A DNA stretch of 64,000 nt from Leucaena leucocephala (lineage: Eukaryota; Streptophyta; Magnoliopsida; Fabales; Fabaceae), in NCBI GenBank assembly GCA_037074615.1, contig CM073535.1, forward strand, positions 8,657,001 through 8,721,000, read 5' to 3'. Positions 46,508-60,700 of the stretch are shown piece after piece. Below the pieces are notes generated by a model. It was not told the origin of the DNA and did not search any database. It saw nothing but the letters and a program-made list of their open reading frames with translations. Made by a program: the position numbers and the translations under genes. How positions within the stretch are numbered: position 1 is the first letter of the stretch; each line of letters starts with the position of its first letter.

Positions 46508-46599
46508 TGGGTTCCTCTTTAACAAGGAACACTCATGTGGGCTCTTAAAATTGAAGGTGAGGAAATCTAGCTTGCCCTACTTCCTTTGTGAACCATTTT

Positions 46600-49500
46600 G
46601 TAGCACTCAGATGTATACCTTTCTATCCCCACTTAGAAAGATTCTTTTGTTCCCAGTTGAGTGGTAGTCATTTTCTTTTATAAGATGACATCTTCATGTA
46701 ACAGTGTCTCATGTTGATACACTAAGTCTTGTATAGAGGGCAGCGTTTCGCCGGGCTATTCATCTATCATGGATGGCTCAAAGAGCTTAAGATACTCGAC
46801 ATTAACTACTGAATATATATCCATATAAAGGGGTAGCTCAAGCTTACATACATTATCTCCAATTCTCTGCAACACTTTGAAATGACCATAACAAATGAGT
46901 TTCAATTTGTTCCCTTTCTCTTAAGTTACTTAGTTGAAGTCAAACAAGGTCCCCTTCATGGAAATTAGCTTTAACTTGGTAACAATCATGTCGCATCTTG
47001 TATTTTTTATGGGCCTTCTGTAGGTTATCTTCCACCTCCCTATGTAGATGTTGAATGCCCTCCAAGAATTGTTGTGCCTTCTCTTGTTCTTTCTTCTCTT
47101 TAGTATTTTGAGGTGATGATTGTATAGTAAACTCCAAGTCAAATAGGCTTTGTGGTTGGAAAACCAAACACAACTTAAAAGGGGATTTCTCAGTAGAACT
47201 ATGTATAGCCCGATTGAAAGCAAACTACAAATATGGAATGCTTTTATCCCATATTTTTTAGTGACGAGAGTTATAGCCTCTCAACAAATGAACGATGGTA
47301 CGGTTAACCACTTCAGTTTGGCAGTCAGTTTGGAAATGGAAAGTAGTGCTTGTTTTACCTTGATATCCATCATGGTCCATAATGACTTTGAAAAATGAAT
47401 AAGAAAACTCCTATCATGATCAAATATAATAGAATGAGGTAACCCAAGATATACCCAAACGTGTTGGAAGAAGTGATGTGCTGCTTCCTCTCCCTTAATC
47501 ATCTTCTTACATGGTATGAGTATCACCATTTTTGAAAAACAGTTAACAACCACAAACAAATAGTCAATGCCACGACGTATTCTTGGAAGGTTACCATGAA
47601 AATTCGTGGATATGCTTTCCCACGGATGAGAGCTTACCTGTAAGGGGTGTACAACCCCAACTTCCTATTCAGGGGCTTAGAGGTACAACACATCACACAA
47701 CGCTTCACAAAATGAGCTACGTCATTCTGCATGCCAGCCAAAAGACATAATGTTAGAGATTCTACAATGTCTTTTCAACTCCAAAGTGCCCAGCTACCTT
47801 AGAAGTATGTGCCTCCCCTATCCATTGCACTCGCTCAGCTTCTCTTGATACAGATAAAAGTGTTCCCTTATACAAGATTCTATCTCGTAGCAAGAACTCA
47901 TATGGTTTGCTTACTTTAAGGTTAGCTAGCACCTCACAAAAATAAGGATAATTGGTGTACCAACTTGTATATTCTCCATGTAAGGAAGGTTCAATCTGTA
48001 TAAACGTAGACAAGCAAATAGAAGCTATTGGGGGACATGATCGCATGCCAATAAGTTTGCTATGAGCACCCTTCTTGTATTTGATCACCAAGTTAAATTG
48101 CTGCAAGTAAGTCATCCACTTCATATGATGTGCTTATTGTAACTTAGATTGAACCTGCAGATATTGGAGAGGGTGATTATCTATGTACACAATTATCTAC
48201 TTGCTTAGGAGGTAAACTCACTAATGCTTCACAACTTGATATAAGGCAAAAAGTTCTTTGTCATATGTTGGGTAATTCTTTTAGGCTCCCTAAAACAACT
48301 CTGAGTGATAGGCTATAGGTCGACTCTCTTGCATAAGGACATCACCTATAGTATACCCAAAGCATTTGTCTCTAGTTCAAATGGCCTCTATAAATTTGGT
48401 ATGGCTAGAATAGGTGCCTCGCATATCTTCCTCTTCAACAAGAGAAATGTGTCCTCATGTTTCTAGGTCCACTCAAATTTCTAGCTAGCCTTTGTTAGTA
48501 TATGTAAAGGAGAAGCAAAAGCAGAAAAGTGACGAATAAACTTATAAAGATATTGGCAAGCACTAAAGAAACTTTCCATGATTATGTTTATTTTATTAGG
48601 GTCAATTTGTAACTCAACCCACATACAATATGACCAAGGTACAATAAGGTTTATTTACCTAACTCACACTTCTTTCAGTTCAAACAAGGTTGTGTTGTTT
48701 CAATGTCTTGAACACCTTCCGTAGATGTACCAAATGCTCTTCCCACAACCTATTATATATCAAAATATCGTCAAGGTAAGCAACTATAAAATATCAATAA
48801 AAGGCCATAAGACATCATCATAAGTCTCATAAAAGTGGCAGGGATATTACAAAGCCCAAAGGGTATAACTAGACACTTAAATAAACCTTGATGTGTTTTG
48901 AAGGCTATCTTCCAAGTATCCTCATCATGGATATGAACTTGGTGATAACCAAATTTTAAATCCAATTTGGTGAACACAATTGCATAGTGTAGTTGATCAA
49001 AAAGGTTATCAATGTGTGAGAAAGGGTAGTGATTCTTAATGGTGATCTTGTTAAGCGCTCGATAATTAATGCACATACATCATCCTTCATCCTTCTTAGG
49101 AACAAGAACAACCAGAGACCCATATAGAGAACTACTTTGCTTGATAGCACCACGCTTAAGTAGCTCATTAATTTGTCGCTTGATTTCGTCATTCTCTAAC
49201 ACTGAGTTATAATACATCCTAAGGTTGGGCAATGTTGAATATAAAATCAGATGAATTTCATGCTCCATAGGTTGCCTTGGTGGTAGGTCACGACCTTCTT
49301 CAAGGACGCTGGTATATGCCTCTAACAGATTCATCAGTTCTTTATTATTTTCCTTACATAACAAGGTTAAGGTAGGTAAACAAGAACCCTTTGAATGTAT
49401 CGGGCGAATGATTACTAATACATATTTTTGGGATGTATTAATGATACATTTAGCTTGACTCATGGTTACCAAGTCCATTGTCTGAATAGGCTTCTCACTC

Positions 49501-50985
49501 CTAAGGTCAAATTTTTTCCATCCTAGTTAGCTCATATTCTTGCACCCTCTGATGGTAATAAGCATCTCAATTATACAGGAATGATTTGCCAAAAATTATT
49601 TGGCAAATATCAAGTGTCACAATATCACATCATACCTTATCAACGTAAGGAGACGATATGGCAAAACTTACTGTACAATGTGAGTTAATTTTCTTATTCG
49701 CATTATTTGTAATCTGTCCCAGTGGGAACTACCGAGGATAAGGAGTTGTTGTCAAGCTAAACTCTGAACAATCTTTGCTGAGATGAGATTCTTTTGAGTA
49801 CTGGGATCAAATATGGAAGAGATGATCTCCTACTTCACTTGAATGTTGACGGTGAATAATTCTTTTGTGGGATTTTGAGCTATCGTTAGACTCAAAGCTA
49901 TCTCCTTCGATATTGCCATCAAAGATAGGGTCGAGTTTGCTTTTTAAACTGAACTCAACAGCTCTGGTTTGCCTTTTAGAAAGATTAACATTGTCACCAT
50001 AGTACCCTGATGATGCTTACCTTTCTTCCACTTCTTAGGGAAAAGCTTCGAATAGAGTTTCCAGCATTTTTCTTTATGAAGCCCTGTGACCTTGCAATGC
50101 TTATAGAATTTGTCAAAGGAAGAAGAAGGGGTTGAGGATTTACCCCTTCATAGAATTTTTTTGGTTCTTTTGTTTGTGTCTACTGTCTCCAGTATTTTTC
50201 TCATTCTGAGGCTTATTTTTCTGCTCTATTGCTATAGTTGTCGTATTTGCACTAGTAATATCGTGAACTTGAAACAAACCCAGCTCTGTGCTTATAACAT
50301 GATACAACCCGTAGTGTATTTTTGAAATTTCTGTTTGTCTGTTAGTGAGATGCCGAGAGCTATGGCTTGTCGTCAAAACTTTGTTGTATAATCTTGAACA
50401 GATTGGTCAAGTCCTTGCCGTAGCTGATGCTATAGGTCCTATCTTTCTTGAAGGTACCCCATTGGATAAAACTCTTGTCGAAACAGTTGTTTGAACTCGC
50501 TACATTAAATCCTTGCCTCCACCGCTTGCGACATAGGCCTTCTACCACGTCTTTACATGGTTGGTCATCTTAAGTGGTACAGACATGACTCTCTGGCTAT
50601 TACAGTATCCCCATATAAAGATGTGAAGTCTCAAGCTTATTAATCCAGGAATCCAGATTGTCATCATCAATCGGCCCATCGAAGGAGGGTATGTAAATCA
50701 TGGCTTTGACCTTAAAAGGTTCCATGCCACAGCCTATACCATTATTGCCACTCTCGCGACTGTCACTATCTTCCCCTTCCCTTCGCCATGTGTTCAAACT
50801 TTGCTTTCAACCTCACCACCTTAGTCTTCGAGGTGTCTATCTTCTCACCTTGCTTATCATGAGAAGTGGAAGCTTGTTATTTGATCCAATCCAAGACTGT
50901 GGCCAATGTCCAAGGAGAGCTTGATGACTTGGTCAGCCAAGACGGCTTGAGTAAAAGATTCATCACCTACCATTACTATGGACAT
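46600..50985 (-). pseudogene. Gypsy gag-pol, degenerate
   Basis: Gag probably starts at 50985 (MSIVMVGDESFTQAVLADQV); 50797-50600 holds the capsid-type block KVKAMIYIPSFDGPIDDDNL. The RT region at 49478-48720 contains HEIHLI, INELLKRGAIKQS, LVPKKDEG, CINYRALNKITIKNHYPF, FTKLDLKFGYHQVHI and, after a frameshift, the catalytic YLDD in AYLDDILIYN near 48765. RNase H is decayed (about 48500-48130). 48124-47762 has the integrase zinc region (WIGEAHTSKVAGHFG). 47559-47281 holds part of the integrase core (FSKMVILIPCKK, SIIFDHDRSF). 47223-46600 is the integrase C-terminus (QKAHKKYKMRHD, HFKVLQRIGDNVCKLELP). Multiple stops and frameshifts; not functional. Confidence 0.9.
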
Positions 50986-51100
50986 TTTTTCTGTTATAGG
51001 AGTTGTTAGATGCAGTCCTCAAAAAATTGTAAGCTATCAGAGATCTTCCCTGATTATGTTGTAACTGAAGTGAGTCTTCACCATTCACATGTAGGAACTA

Positions 51101-51113
51101 GGCTCTGATACCA
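51101..51113 (-). other. Primer-binding site of the gypsy element
   Basis: On the minus strand TGGTATCAGAGCC, a perfect match to the plant initiator Met tRNA 3' end, five bases inside the LTR. Confidence 0.93.
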
Positions 51114-51118
51114 AAACT

Positions 51119-51493
51119 TGATCCGAACAAGAACAAGAGCTATGGATATGAACTTCTGAAAACTCTGTTCCTTGCAACACTACAATTGAGTTTTTTTTTC
51201 TTTTTATCAATCCCCTCTATGTACATTTATATTTGAAAAAAAATAAAACAGTAGTTTAATAAATTAAACAAATAAAATAAATAAATAAAAATAAGTACAA
51301 TCTTTAGTTGAGAAACTTGCACCTGATACTTGGCGAAATCTTATTGATATTCCTTATGACTCATCCCACTATCAACATGTAGCAACTCCTTTCAAATATA
51401 AGATAGGACCCATGTTGTGAAATTGACTTTGCTCACGTGCATGTATTTTGAAGTGATTCTCACGCTGACTTGTGAAAAGATCCTCCGGGATCA
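51119..51493 (-). repeat. 5' LTR of the gypsy element
   Basis: 375 bp, alignable over its whole length with 46140-46507. Confidence 0.9.
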
Positions 51494-51498
51494 CATTG

Positions 51499-52913
51499 AG
51501 GTCCAAAAAGAAAAACAGAACACGATGTTTTGATAAAGTATGAAACCTGCTTAATGACACAATATTTATTAAATATATAATAAATATAATAATGTATGTT
51601 TTAAAATTAAAATAATCTATGACCGTTCATTTGTTATCTATGATGTGACATCGTATCATATAAATTATTTCTTATTATTTATTGATAATTAATTGAATTT
51701 TCAGATTCATAAATTTTGTATATCATTTTTCGAATTATATGTGTTTTATAAAATTAAAATGTATCCATGCCCGAACAAAATTTTAGCTGTTGTAAATCAT
51801 GTAATTCATATACCATGAAACCCAAGGATAAATCTAGCAATTCCTTCTCAAATTCCAAGACCGATAAAGTTGCAAATTTTATGTTTCATGTTATAGTGGG
51901 GACTCGGGACCACTGAGTGATACCAAACTTCTTAACTAGACGTGTGTTTCTTACCAGTGAAATAGAGAGGAGAGAAAGGGAAGAAAAAGTTTAATTTTAA
52001 AATAAATAAATAAATATGATTATTCTTCTCTAATCTTTAATAGATTTAATTAAAAAATTAATTTTAATTTTAAATATAAGATAAATTTTATATATTTTTT
52101 ATTTTTTATAAAATTTAAAGTTTCACGTTACTATTAATAAATGATCAACTGTGATTTTTTATATATTTTATATTAAATAGTAATATAAAATATATTGATA
52201 CTTCTACCAACGGGCAACCATTTTCTTCATGCCCTATGGAAAAATTACAAGTTATGCAATTTTATTAAACTCATGATATTAATTATATCAAGTTTGTTAC
52301 TATTTGAGCTAAGGTTAGTCATGATGGAACATAAATAATATATTTATTTACCTTTATATGCTTATCTTTTTTTTCAAGTATATATATATATATATTTTTA
52401 TTAAAAATAATTATATTTAAAATATTATTAAATATTAAACATAAATATTTTTTAATAAAAATTTAAACTTTAATTTATTAAATTACGAGGGACTAGTATT
52501 GATATCATTTCTCTTTAATTATTCACATACAACCATCCCCATATAGCTATGATAAATCATACTAGTAGTCAACAATCCTATTTAAACATAAGTGGGGCAA
52601 ACTTGTCATTATCAAAACCTAACTAGGGGCAATACATTTTCAAAAATTTCCCCTATGCTATTGATTTTCAGTGATTGAGATTTAAATATGAAAATTAAAC
52701 AAAATAATAATTAATTGTGGATAGGATTTTTTTATAAAAGTTGAAGTTGCACGTTATTATTAATAAATGATCAAGTGTGATTTCTTACAAATTTTATGTT
52801 ACATATAAAATATAGATGCTTCTACCAACGGACAACCATTTTCTTCATGCCCTTTTAAAGAATTATAAAGTATGCAATTTTATTAAACTCATAACTTTGC
52901 ATATAAAAGAATA
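51499..52913. other. AT-rich spacer with a dispersed direct repeat
   Basis: No gene. 52118-52276 and 52745-52893 are direct repeats (both with TTCTACCAACGG and CAACCATTTTCTTCATGCCC). 52020-52110 is a Stowaway-like fragment. Confidence 0.6.
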
Positions 52914-53205
52914 ATATTCCACTAATCTTTAATATAATATTTAATTAGGGAATTGATCTTAGTCCTCAATATAAAACTTATCTCTCATATTTATCAATAT
53001 TTGTTAAATTATCTTTATATCGTGTTTATCAATTTTTTTCTCAAATTATCTTTACAGGTACTTTCTCAACAATAACTAAATAAAATAAGAAGAGAATAAA
53101 TTAAAAAAGATTGTTATGATGTTTGAAAAAAACTACATCATGCTAACTAATTTCTTTAATATAATAAAATTAATTAAATATAATACTTAAGGACCTTGCA
53201 AGTAC
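52914..53205. mobile_element. Diverged Stowaway-like MITE
   Basis: CCACTAATCTTTAATATAAT at the left, with an interior matching the other copies (CTCAACAATAACTAAATAAA, CTAACTAATTTCTTTAATAT). Ends eroded. Confidence 0.5.
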
Positions 53206-53924
53206 ACTTTTTTTATATCTCACGTTTATCTCTAGTTTGTTTCTTAGTCAAATAAATTTCACCAATAATTACCTTGCTTCCATTTAACATCTCAAAAGAT
53301 TTCAATATTTCAATTGTCAACAGTCAAATTTATACAATATTTTAATAAGTTTATATAAAAAGGTTGCGATGTTAATATATATACATACATATATATAACA
53401 TATGAACATTACTGGAAAAAAAAGAAGTCATTTAACAGCAATTAAAACTAACTTTTTATGACGGTTTTGTGAGCCGCGTGAATTTTACCACCGTTGTAAG
53501 TTTACCTTTTAACGATAGTTAAAAGGAAAACTAAAAATATTATACCTTTAACGGTAGTTTTAAACAAAAACTATCGTTGAAAGGTTGCTTTTATTTTTAT
53601 TTTTAATCTTTTCACGAGGGTTCTCAGTTTAACTGCCATAGAAAGCTATATATATATATATATATTCTATCAATTTTTTATTTAATACAATCTTGCATTG
53701 CATAATCAAGACAAATCAATTTATAGGTAGTAAAGTATGAAGTCAGTAATATGTAAATTTAAATTAAATGGTAATAAAATAATCCAAATTAATAATCTTG
53801 CAATGAACCAATAGGTGTTTGTACATGATATATACAAGAAGGAAATGGTTAAATGATCAATACCAAACAAGTTAAAAAGCTATTGACTAAATATGCACCA
53901 AAAACTTTGACAAGTACTTTATCT

Positions 53925-56900
53925 TCAAGGCATATTCAGAAGTATTGTTCTTGCCAAATCATCCCTCATAGAGTTGATTAGGTCATCTTTATAGCTCATA
54001 TTGTTATCAAACGACTGCAAATTAGATGTAATAGGTAAGTATTAAAGATGTAAATAAATTGAAGAATCACTAAATATTGATTGTGTTATCTTCATACGAC
54101 ATGTAAGTTCTCCGTGAGCCTTATCTCAATTATCTCATCAATGTAATGGATCACATAGTACCTGCACTCAACACCGCTAAGTTGACGGAAGTACTAACAA
54201 GATGGAAAAATAAAGAGCACATGAGGGACTAATTTTATACCTAATAAATTTATAAAAAATGAAACTTAATTAGTTGAAATCAACTTACTATAAGAAAAAT
54301 CAATGTAGGATTACTACTATATGGATGAACTCTAAAAACTTGACGTCTTGCATAACCCTATCGCCAATTGGAGAACAATATATCATATAACTTGCTAAAT
54401 TTTATACTTAATAAATCTATAAAGAAAAGCTCACGTGTTCATGATAGATACAATGTCAAGATCTGATTTCCAAACATTAAGTCAAACCAGTACACTACAT
54501 TATCTTGAGGGATAATGACAAGTAGAGTCAAATGTATAATAAAAAATATTAACAACGTTATATGTGATTTTAGAATAATATGTATATAAATATACCAAGT
54601 ATAAGAGTAAACTTACCCTTTAATGTAAGGTACAAAATATATCTTTCTCTTGATTCAGGTTATGACATCGACCATGTACATCATCCTCGAGCTTTTATTT
54701 ATGCATGTCTCTTGGACCTTTGTAGACACATGAAGCCATATATGTCTCCTTTTGCTTTGACTAGGCATTTGTGATAGAAGTGGTTGCTGTTTAAAAGAGA
54801 AAGGAGTTAGTGTGCGAATGATAAAACATAAAGTATTAAAATAAATTTTCAACTTACAATATAACAAACTACATGATAGTCGAATCTAACATATAGAAAT
54901 TTAGAGATTGTACTATGTTATTCTTATCTAGGGTGAATTTATAAGGCTCTCTGTACTCAAAATCCTAGGGAAATTGTGAAACTAAGTGCTTTCTCCATAT
55001 AATCTGATAGAGTATGAAGAGTTGACATATTCTCATATCTCGAGGATATGTTCTGATGAATAGGTTGGAGCTTGTATATTTTCCCCTCTTTAGCTTCAAA
55101 TCTATTGGCACCTTGTTTGGTTTTGGCTCCTTCAATGTTTTCTTCTTTATCACCTTTGCTGGTACTGGCTTTGGTGTGACCCCTTCCTCAATTTGATTAG
55201 ATATGTTGGCCACAAAATAAATTCTCTGGAGCACCATCCAATATGTTGACCTTGTCAGTGGGATAGGGAACATGTGTAATACCAAAACCTTTTCTAATGC
55301 CATGTACAGTCACCTTGACTTCGCCATGTGGATTTCTCTTCTTGTGAATTATTGTGGCAACCTAGTACACGATAGCATGAGCGACAAGAGATGTAGTCTG
55401 TTTATATATCGTAATATGGAGACCACTATCTTCCCTATTTTCTTTGGTTTGTTTAGGTTTAAAATCAGGATCATATGGTTAGGAGACAAACTTCTCCTTC
55501 TTATTATCACTACCCTTCCTACTTGTCACCACAGAAGAACCCTAAAAATATGAAAGAGATTACTCAAGACAAGATACATGTTAAATATCCATAGAAAAGA
55601 AGTGAATATTTTTTACTTCTGAATATTGACGGGTAGTGGTAAGCCTACCATCATAATGGCTTAGTGGAATATGGCATCCAAGCCTCATTGAGTCTAGTGT
55701 CGACAACTTACTAGAGTCTAGCATCTATATCCTCACGCATAATTTATATCTCTGCTTGATACCATGTAGTAAGTTTATCTTGAACCTTTTGAAGCTCATC
55801 TCTAGAACTCATGTTTACAGAGATTGTACTTATTCTTCATGATGTAGAGCCAAAAAATTCTTTTAGGATAACTCCTTTGGGGGCCCATCTTACTTGACCT
55901 AGGTGATTAGTCCTCCCAATAACTATCTCCAAGATATCTATTCCTTTTTTAGGAACAAAAGACCCTTGGGTTGCTTGTTCCTTTAGTGTATCCTACAATA
56001 TACAAGTAAACAACTTAAAATAACTGAAGAGCACGTCATAACGTATAAATTTTTACTATTTAAATTAATTACTTACAATCTTCTCATCAACAATAGCAAT
56101 CTCTGGAGTGATGTACTGTCCCTTCTTAACCCTCCCACCTTCTATTTTTGTTGGCGAGATGAAGGTTAGATAGATGTAGAAGGGTCTGATGCAATAGCTT
56201 GTTGCACAGCCTGCAATTGCTCTTCAATCATTTTGCTCTCTAGAGCACTATACCCCCTAAGACATGTAATGCTTGTACATATTATTCTTGGCTATTTTAT
56301 GATTCCTCTTACTTATAGCCTATGAAAATGAAACAAAGTTAGATTAGTTGATTAAAGTGTACATTCATTACTAACTAAGTTAATTAAAATGTAAGTTTAC
56401 ACACATAAAACCTTATAAGTAGCCTCTTTCTGCTGTAGACAAAATAGTGTACACACTTCGTCATTAACATTGGTGTATGTGTCATTTGGATGCTCTCCTA
56501 TCTTACTTCCTCTGAGGTAGTCATTTGCAAGGTTGGACTTAAAGTATATCCACCATTCATCTTATTGCTTTAAGATGTGATGCCCCATGCTTGCTGTAGC
56601 GATAATATCAAAATGTTGTTGTATTGAAGTACAAAAAACAAATAAAATGAAGCTTCAATAAGGGACAAAATCATTAATAACTAAAGTAGATATATGAAAC
56701 ATAGAATTATAAATGTACTAACATGTCCTCCCAAATCATATCCTTGTGTTTTAGGTCTACCACCCTCCAATTGGCACACGCGATGCTAATCTTAGCGTAT
56801 ATTATATGGTCGACATAGTTGTTAAGCAATGCCCCATTTTGACCAATTGCCTTCATATCATAATCAAACTCAAGAAATTTGTGGGATAGGATTCCTCATT

Positions 56901-56985
56901 TATCTTAACCACCTATATCATACAGTCAAGCTCTTCCTCTTTTCTTGCTTTGCTGGCTAGAACAATCTTGACTAGAACCATCCAT
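53925..56985 (-). pseudogene. CACTA second-gene protein: TNPA-like domain plus Ulp1 peptidase, degenerate
   Basis: Start MDGSSQDCSSQQSKKRGRA at 56985, followed by IGQNGALLNNYVDHIIYAKI and WRVVDLKHKDMIWEDM. Near 56520-56405 comes LRGSKIGEHPNDTYTNVNDE, then near 55980-55800 DILEIVIGRTNHLGQVRWAP, both as in plant TNPA-like proteins. The middle domain lies at about 55380-55250 (HKKRNPHGEVKVTVHGI). The Ulp1 domain follows: the His region HLTLLVIIPQDNVVYWFD near 54534-54481 (His and Asp kept, Leu for the usual Trp) and QxGSVECRYYV with Cys codon 54164-54166. The end is at TGA 53925-53927. Stops interrupt the frame in several places. All the usual C48 catalytic residues are still visible, so decay came after a functional past. 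Confidence 0.8.
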
Positions 56986-57778
56986 GCTCTGTTCAAAAAA
57001 CAATAAATAAAGGTAAAAATAAGAAATAGTAATTATGCAATCAATTTAGTAATCAAATAAATATTTATTACATATAATAAACAATTCCAAATAATAATCA
57101 AATCAATCAAACTTGCTAATTAAGTTTTTTGTTAACCAAATAACTTAATTTATTAACAATAAAAGGTACTGACTAAACAAATAGGACTTAATGAATAAAT
57201 AAGCACTATACAAAATTGACAATGTATTGAACAAATATTAACCAATGTCTTGAATGAGCCTATTAACAACAAAATAGTCGAATGACTTTCTCTATGCTTC
57301 AATTCCAATTAACATTAAAAATAATTGCATAAAATTGCATTCCATTCCAATTAACATGCGTATCAAACTACCACAAAACTTCACTTTTAATGCTTCTATA
57401 AGAGCCTTTTATATACTTCAAACTATGGCAAAAAGTTATAATTCACCAAACAAACTAAGAAAATAGTTGTGGATTTCTCTATTTCTTATTTACGTCATAT
57501 ACAAAAATAACCCATATATACTCAGCCAGTATATACGCTTGGCCAAGTAGGGCAAATATATTATTTAAACTAATCAAAGTAAATAGGAATCAATATACAA
57601 ATCCAAACATAACATAAATCAAGTATTTAATAAAGAAGATAACCCATATGATTTTATAAAATACAAACAATCGAACAATTAGCAAAAAGACACCCACTAA
57701 TTCGAAAAATACGTAAAACTGCACACACAACCAATTGAAAACAATGTAACAAACCAACACTGTAAAACTCAAGTCTTT
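56986..57778. other. Promoter-side region of the element C gene, no ORF
   Basis: AT-rich, with no supported sites. Confidence 0.4.
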
Positions 57779-60700
57779 TGTAACATCATAATTTTTAGGC
57801 CAAGAAGCCCAAAAAGTAGCTTATAACAGGAAGGCTACAAAGCATTTTGAGTAGAAGTCTTATAAATGTGCAGAAAGTTTTCAGGGACTAAACTAAAAAT
57901 AGTCAAAGTATAAAGACTTATATGTAAATAATAGAGGTTTATGGGAACAAGTATATAAATAAAGTTAGAGGCTCTAGAAGAGTCTTTAGGGCACAGAAAG
58001 AGAAAAGAGGAAAGTTGTGGGCCTATGGTTGACATAGAGACCTTGAGGTAATGCTTTATGAGATTGAACCCAAGTTGAGGCAAAACCATAATTCTAGAAA
58101 GTTCAGGCTAAAAGGGGTAATTATGAAAAAAAAATCTAGGGAATGGCAAATGAGTCACAAAGGCTTTTTTTTTATGAAGGGAAATGACAAAAATACCCCT
58201 AAAATGACTTTAATGAATTTTTTAGTATAATGGCTCTATTTGAGGTATTTCTTTGAATATAATTATTTGACCTATGAGGAGGCCTAGAAAATGTACATAA
58301 AAATAATGAATAAATAGTTAAGAGACTAAAGAAGTTTATAAAATTAGTCTCATCCCCAACAGGCTAATAGTGTGAGCTACAAAAATATTGAAAGCTCAAA
58401 TGTCAGTCAAAGGCATTTTACTAGAAATTCAAGAAGAGATAGCTAGAAGAGGAGTTATGACCTAAGAAAATTTATAAAATTTCTCTATAATTAAAGGATG
58501 ATTATGGAGACAAAAAAAAATTTGAGCTCTAGAAGACCATTAAGAAAGTCCTTTATAACCTAAGTGAAAAGTATAAGAGTTCCTTGGGCTAAAGTTAAAG
58601 TAGTAACAAGGAAAGGACATGGATGAATTATAGAAAAAGATGGGGACCTAAATGTAATTTTTGAGAGAAAGTTCTCAAATTTTAGGAGAAGATAGAGGAT
58701 ATTCTCTAAGCTGTTTCAATAACAGTAACATTTTTATTTGAGATCCCGATAAATTAATATGATTTTTTAAAATAATTAAATATTTAGGAAAAGTTTTCAA
58801 GTTGTATTTGATCATATATCCAATGAAAAATATATAGACCTGGATAGAAAACTTATGCAAATTAAAATATAGGGGTCAGTACCCAAAAATATCTGTAAAG
58901 GTACAGAAAGATGTAAATATCCCCAATATTATAAGATAAATAAAGAAGAATATAGGGTATTTTACTCATTTCACCTAGTAAAAAAGTGAAAGAGGGCCAC
59001 AAGCATAGTTGATCAAGGTCAAGAGATATCCTGATGAAATATAAAATGACAATAATGCCCTAAGGTTAATATAGTGCATAATTGTGAATCAAAGGTATTT
59101 TGGTCATTTTCTAAGGGACAATAATTAAATTTATACCTAATCCAAGAATGTCATAGGTAAAAAAAATTTAGACATTAGATATAATTATAGAAAACATATT
59201 CTAGAATATTACAAAAATTAGAATTATAAAACAGTCTGATTTTTATAAAATCTAACCGGGATGATACTGGATTGTACTGAAAATTTTAGCAATAAGATTT
59301 ACCCCTAAAAGATGCCACATATGGCCTTAAATGATTTCTCATAATTTAGCTTGGTGGATAAGTCAAGTTTAAGAAGCAATCTTGGCCCTTGATTCAAATA
59401 GTGCAAGATGTAATCCTAGCCCTTGATTTGCCAAGCAAAAATCTATAAACATCTCCCCCCAAAAACAAATCTACAGCACTTAAAGCATTAAGAAGCCATG
59501 GCAAGTGCTGCCAAAATTGCTCAAGGCCAATAAGAAGGGAAAAAAGCAAGTAGCTAAACAAGCAAGGATCAAAGGTAACTTCTTTCTCATATCTTTGTAT
59601 TATGTTTTAGCAAGATTTCTCTTATATTTGGTTGGTTGAAACACTATTTTTATCTCAATTAAGGATGATGGACATGATCTAGACCAAATGAAAAAGAAAG
59701 AGTTAGCCTAGACAAGTTGAAACAAGTTAGAATTAAATTGTTTTGACTTGTGAAATCATGTAATCTTGGAATTGTAACTTTGAAACCCTTTCTGTCACTA
59801 TTCAAAAGTCTAGGAAGAAGATAGAATATTATATATTGATGTTTCTAATGGATTTAGAATAAAAAATTGTATGGGGGATAAGTAAAGAAATAAGTATTGG
59901 AAGCATTAGAATCAAAATAGGAATATTTAGAAAATGTGGAAGGGGGCCACAGTTTCTATCCAGAATTAAGGAAGGAATTTGGTTTTTAAAATTCTAACTT
60001 CATAATTGGATTCTACATGAAATATCATGTGGGAATGGACCTTGGGAATTAATTATGGATGAATAGAACCAAGAGTCCTAAAATGGAAAGAGGAAGGCTA
60101 AATTATGTAAGCTAGTATTGCACTTGGTATATGATCATGGTCCTAATAAATTATGTGATGAATATAAATGTGTTTATGACCTTAAAACATCCAAGAGGAT
60201 GTTGGGATGTGGTTGACTGAAGGTATGCATGGTTGGAAGCCTAGGGAGTAACTGCAAGAACAAGGGAGAAAGATTATGCTTAATGTGATATGCTTTTGTT
60301 TTGATATGAGATGATTGAATGATGTTGTGACATGATAAATGTTGTTTGAAAATTCTTCTTATTAAATGTTTTCCATAGCCATGCATTTTTATATAAAGCA
60401 TAAAGTATGATGACATGTCATTAATTAAAGAAAGTTTAAGTAAAATGCCATATCATGCATTAGCTTCCATCTTATATATGTAGGTGGTAATATTTGCTAC
60501 TAAGCTTCCTCAGAATCTCACCCCTAATAATCAACCATAATAAGTCAATTATGATAAAAGACTTCTGCATGATGAAGGAGCTAAAGAATGGGAAAATGAA
60601 AATATATAAATTGATGTTGTAGCATGTGATACATGTTTATCCTTTTTATGCAAATGTTATGTAATATGCCATTATATGTAATGAAAAGTAAGGAATAATG

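Larger units (their letters stand above)
46140..51493 (-). mobile_element. Complete but decayed Ty3/gypsy retrotransposon, TSD CATTG
   Basis: LTRs at 46140-46507 and 51119-51493, both from TGATCC to GATCA, with the direct repeat CATTG at 46135-46139 and 51494-51498. A primer-binding site lies beside the right LTR, so the element runs on the minus strand. Order gag, RT, RNase H, integrase, LTR defines Ty3/gypsy. The small size (5,354 bp), short LTRs and RT style (AFKTHQGLF, VIPFGL) suggest a Reina-like chromovirus. The LTRs differ by several substitutions per 60 bp, so it is old. Confidence 0.92.

Noticed and set aside
46930..47223. Two overlapping minus-strand ORFs as separate small genes
   Set aside because: They are frameshifted pieces of the gypsy integrase C-terminus.
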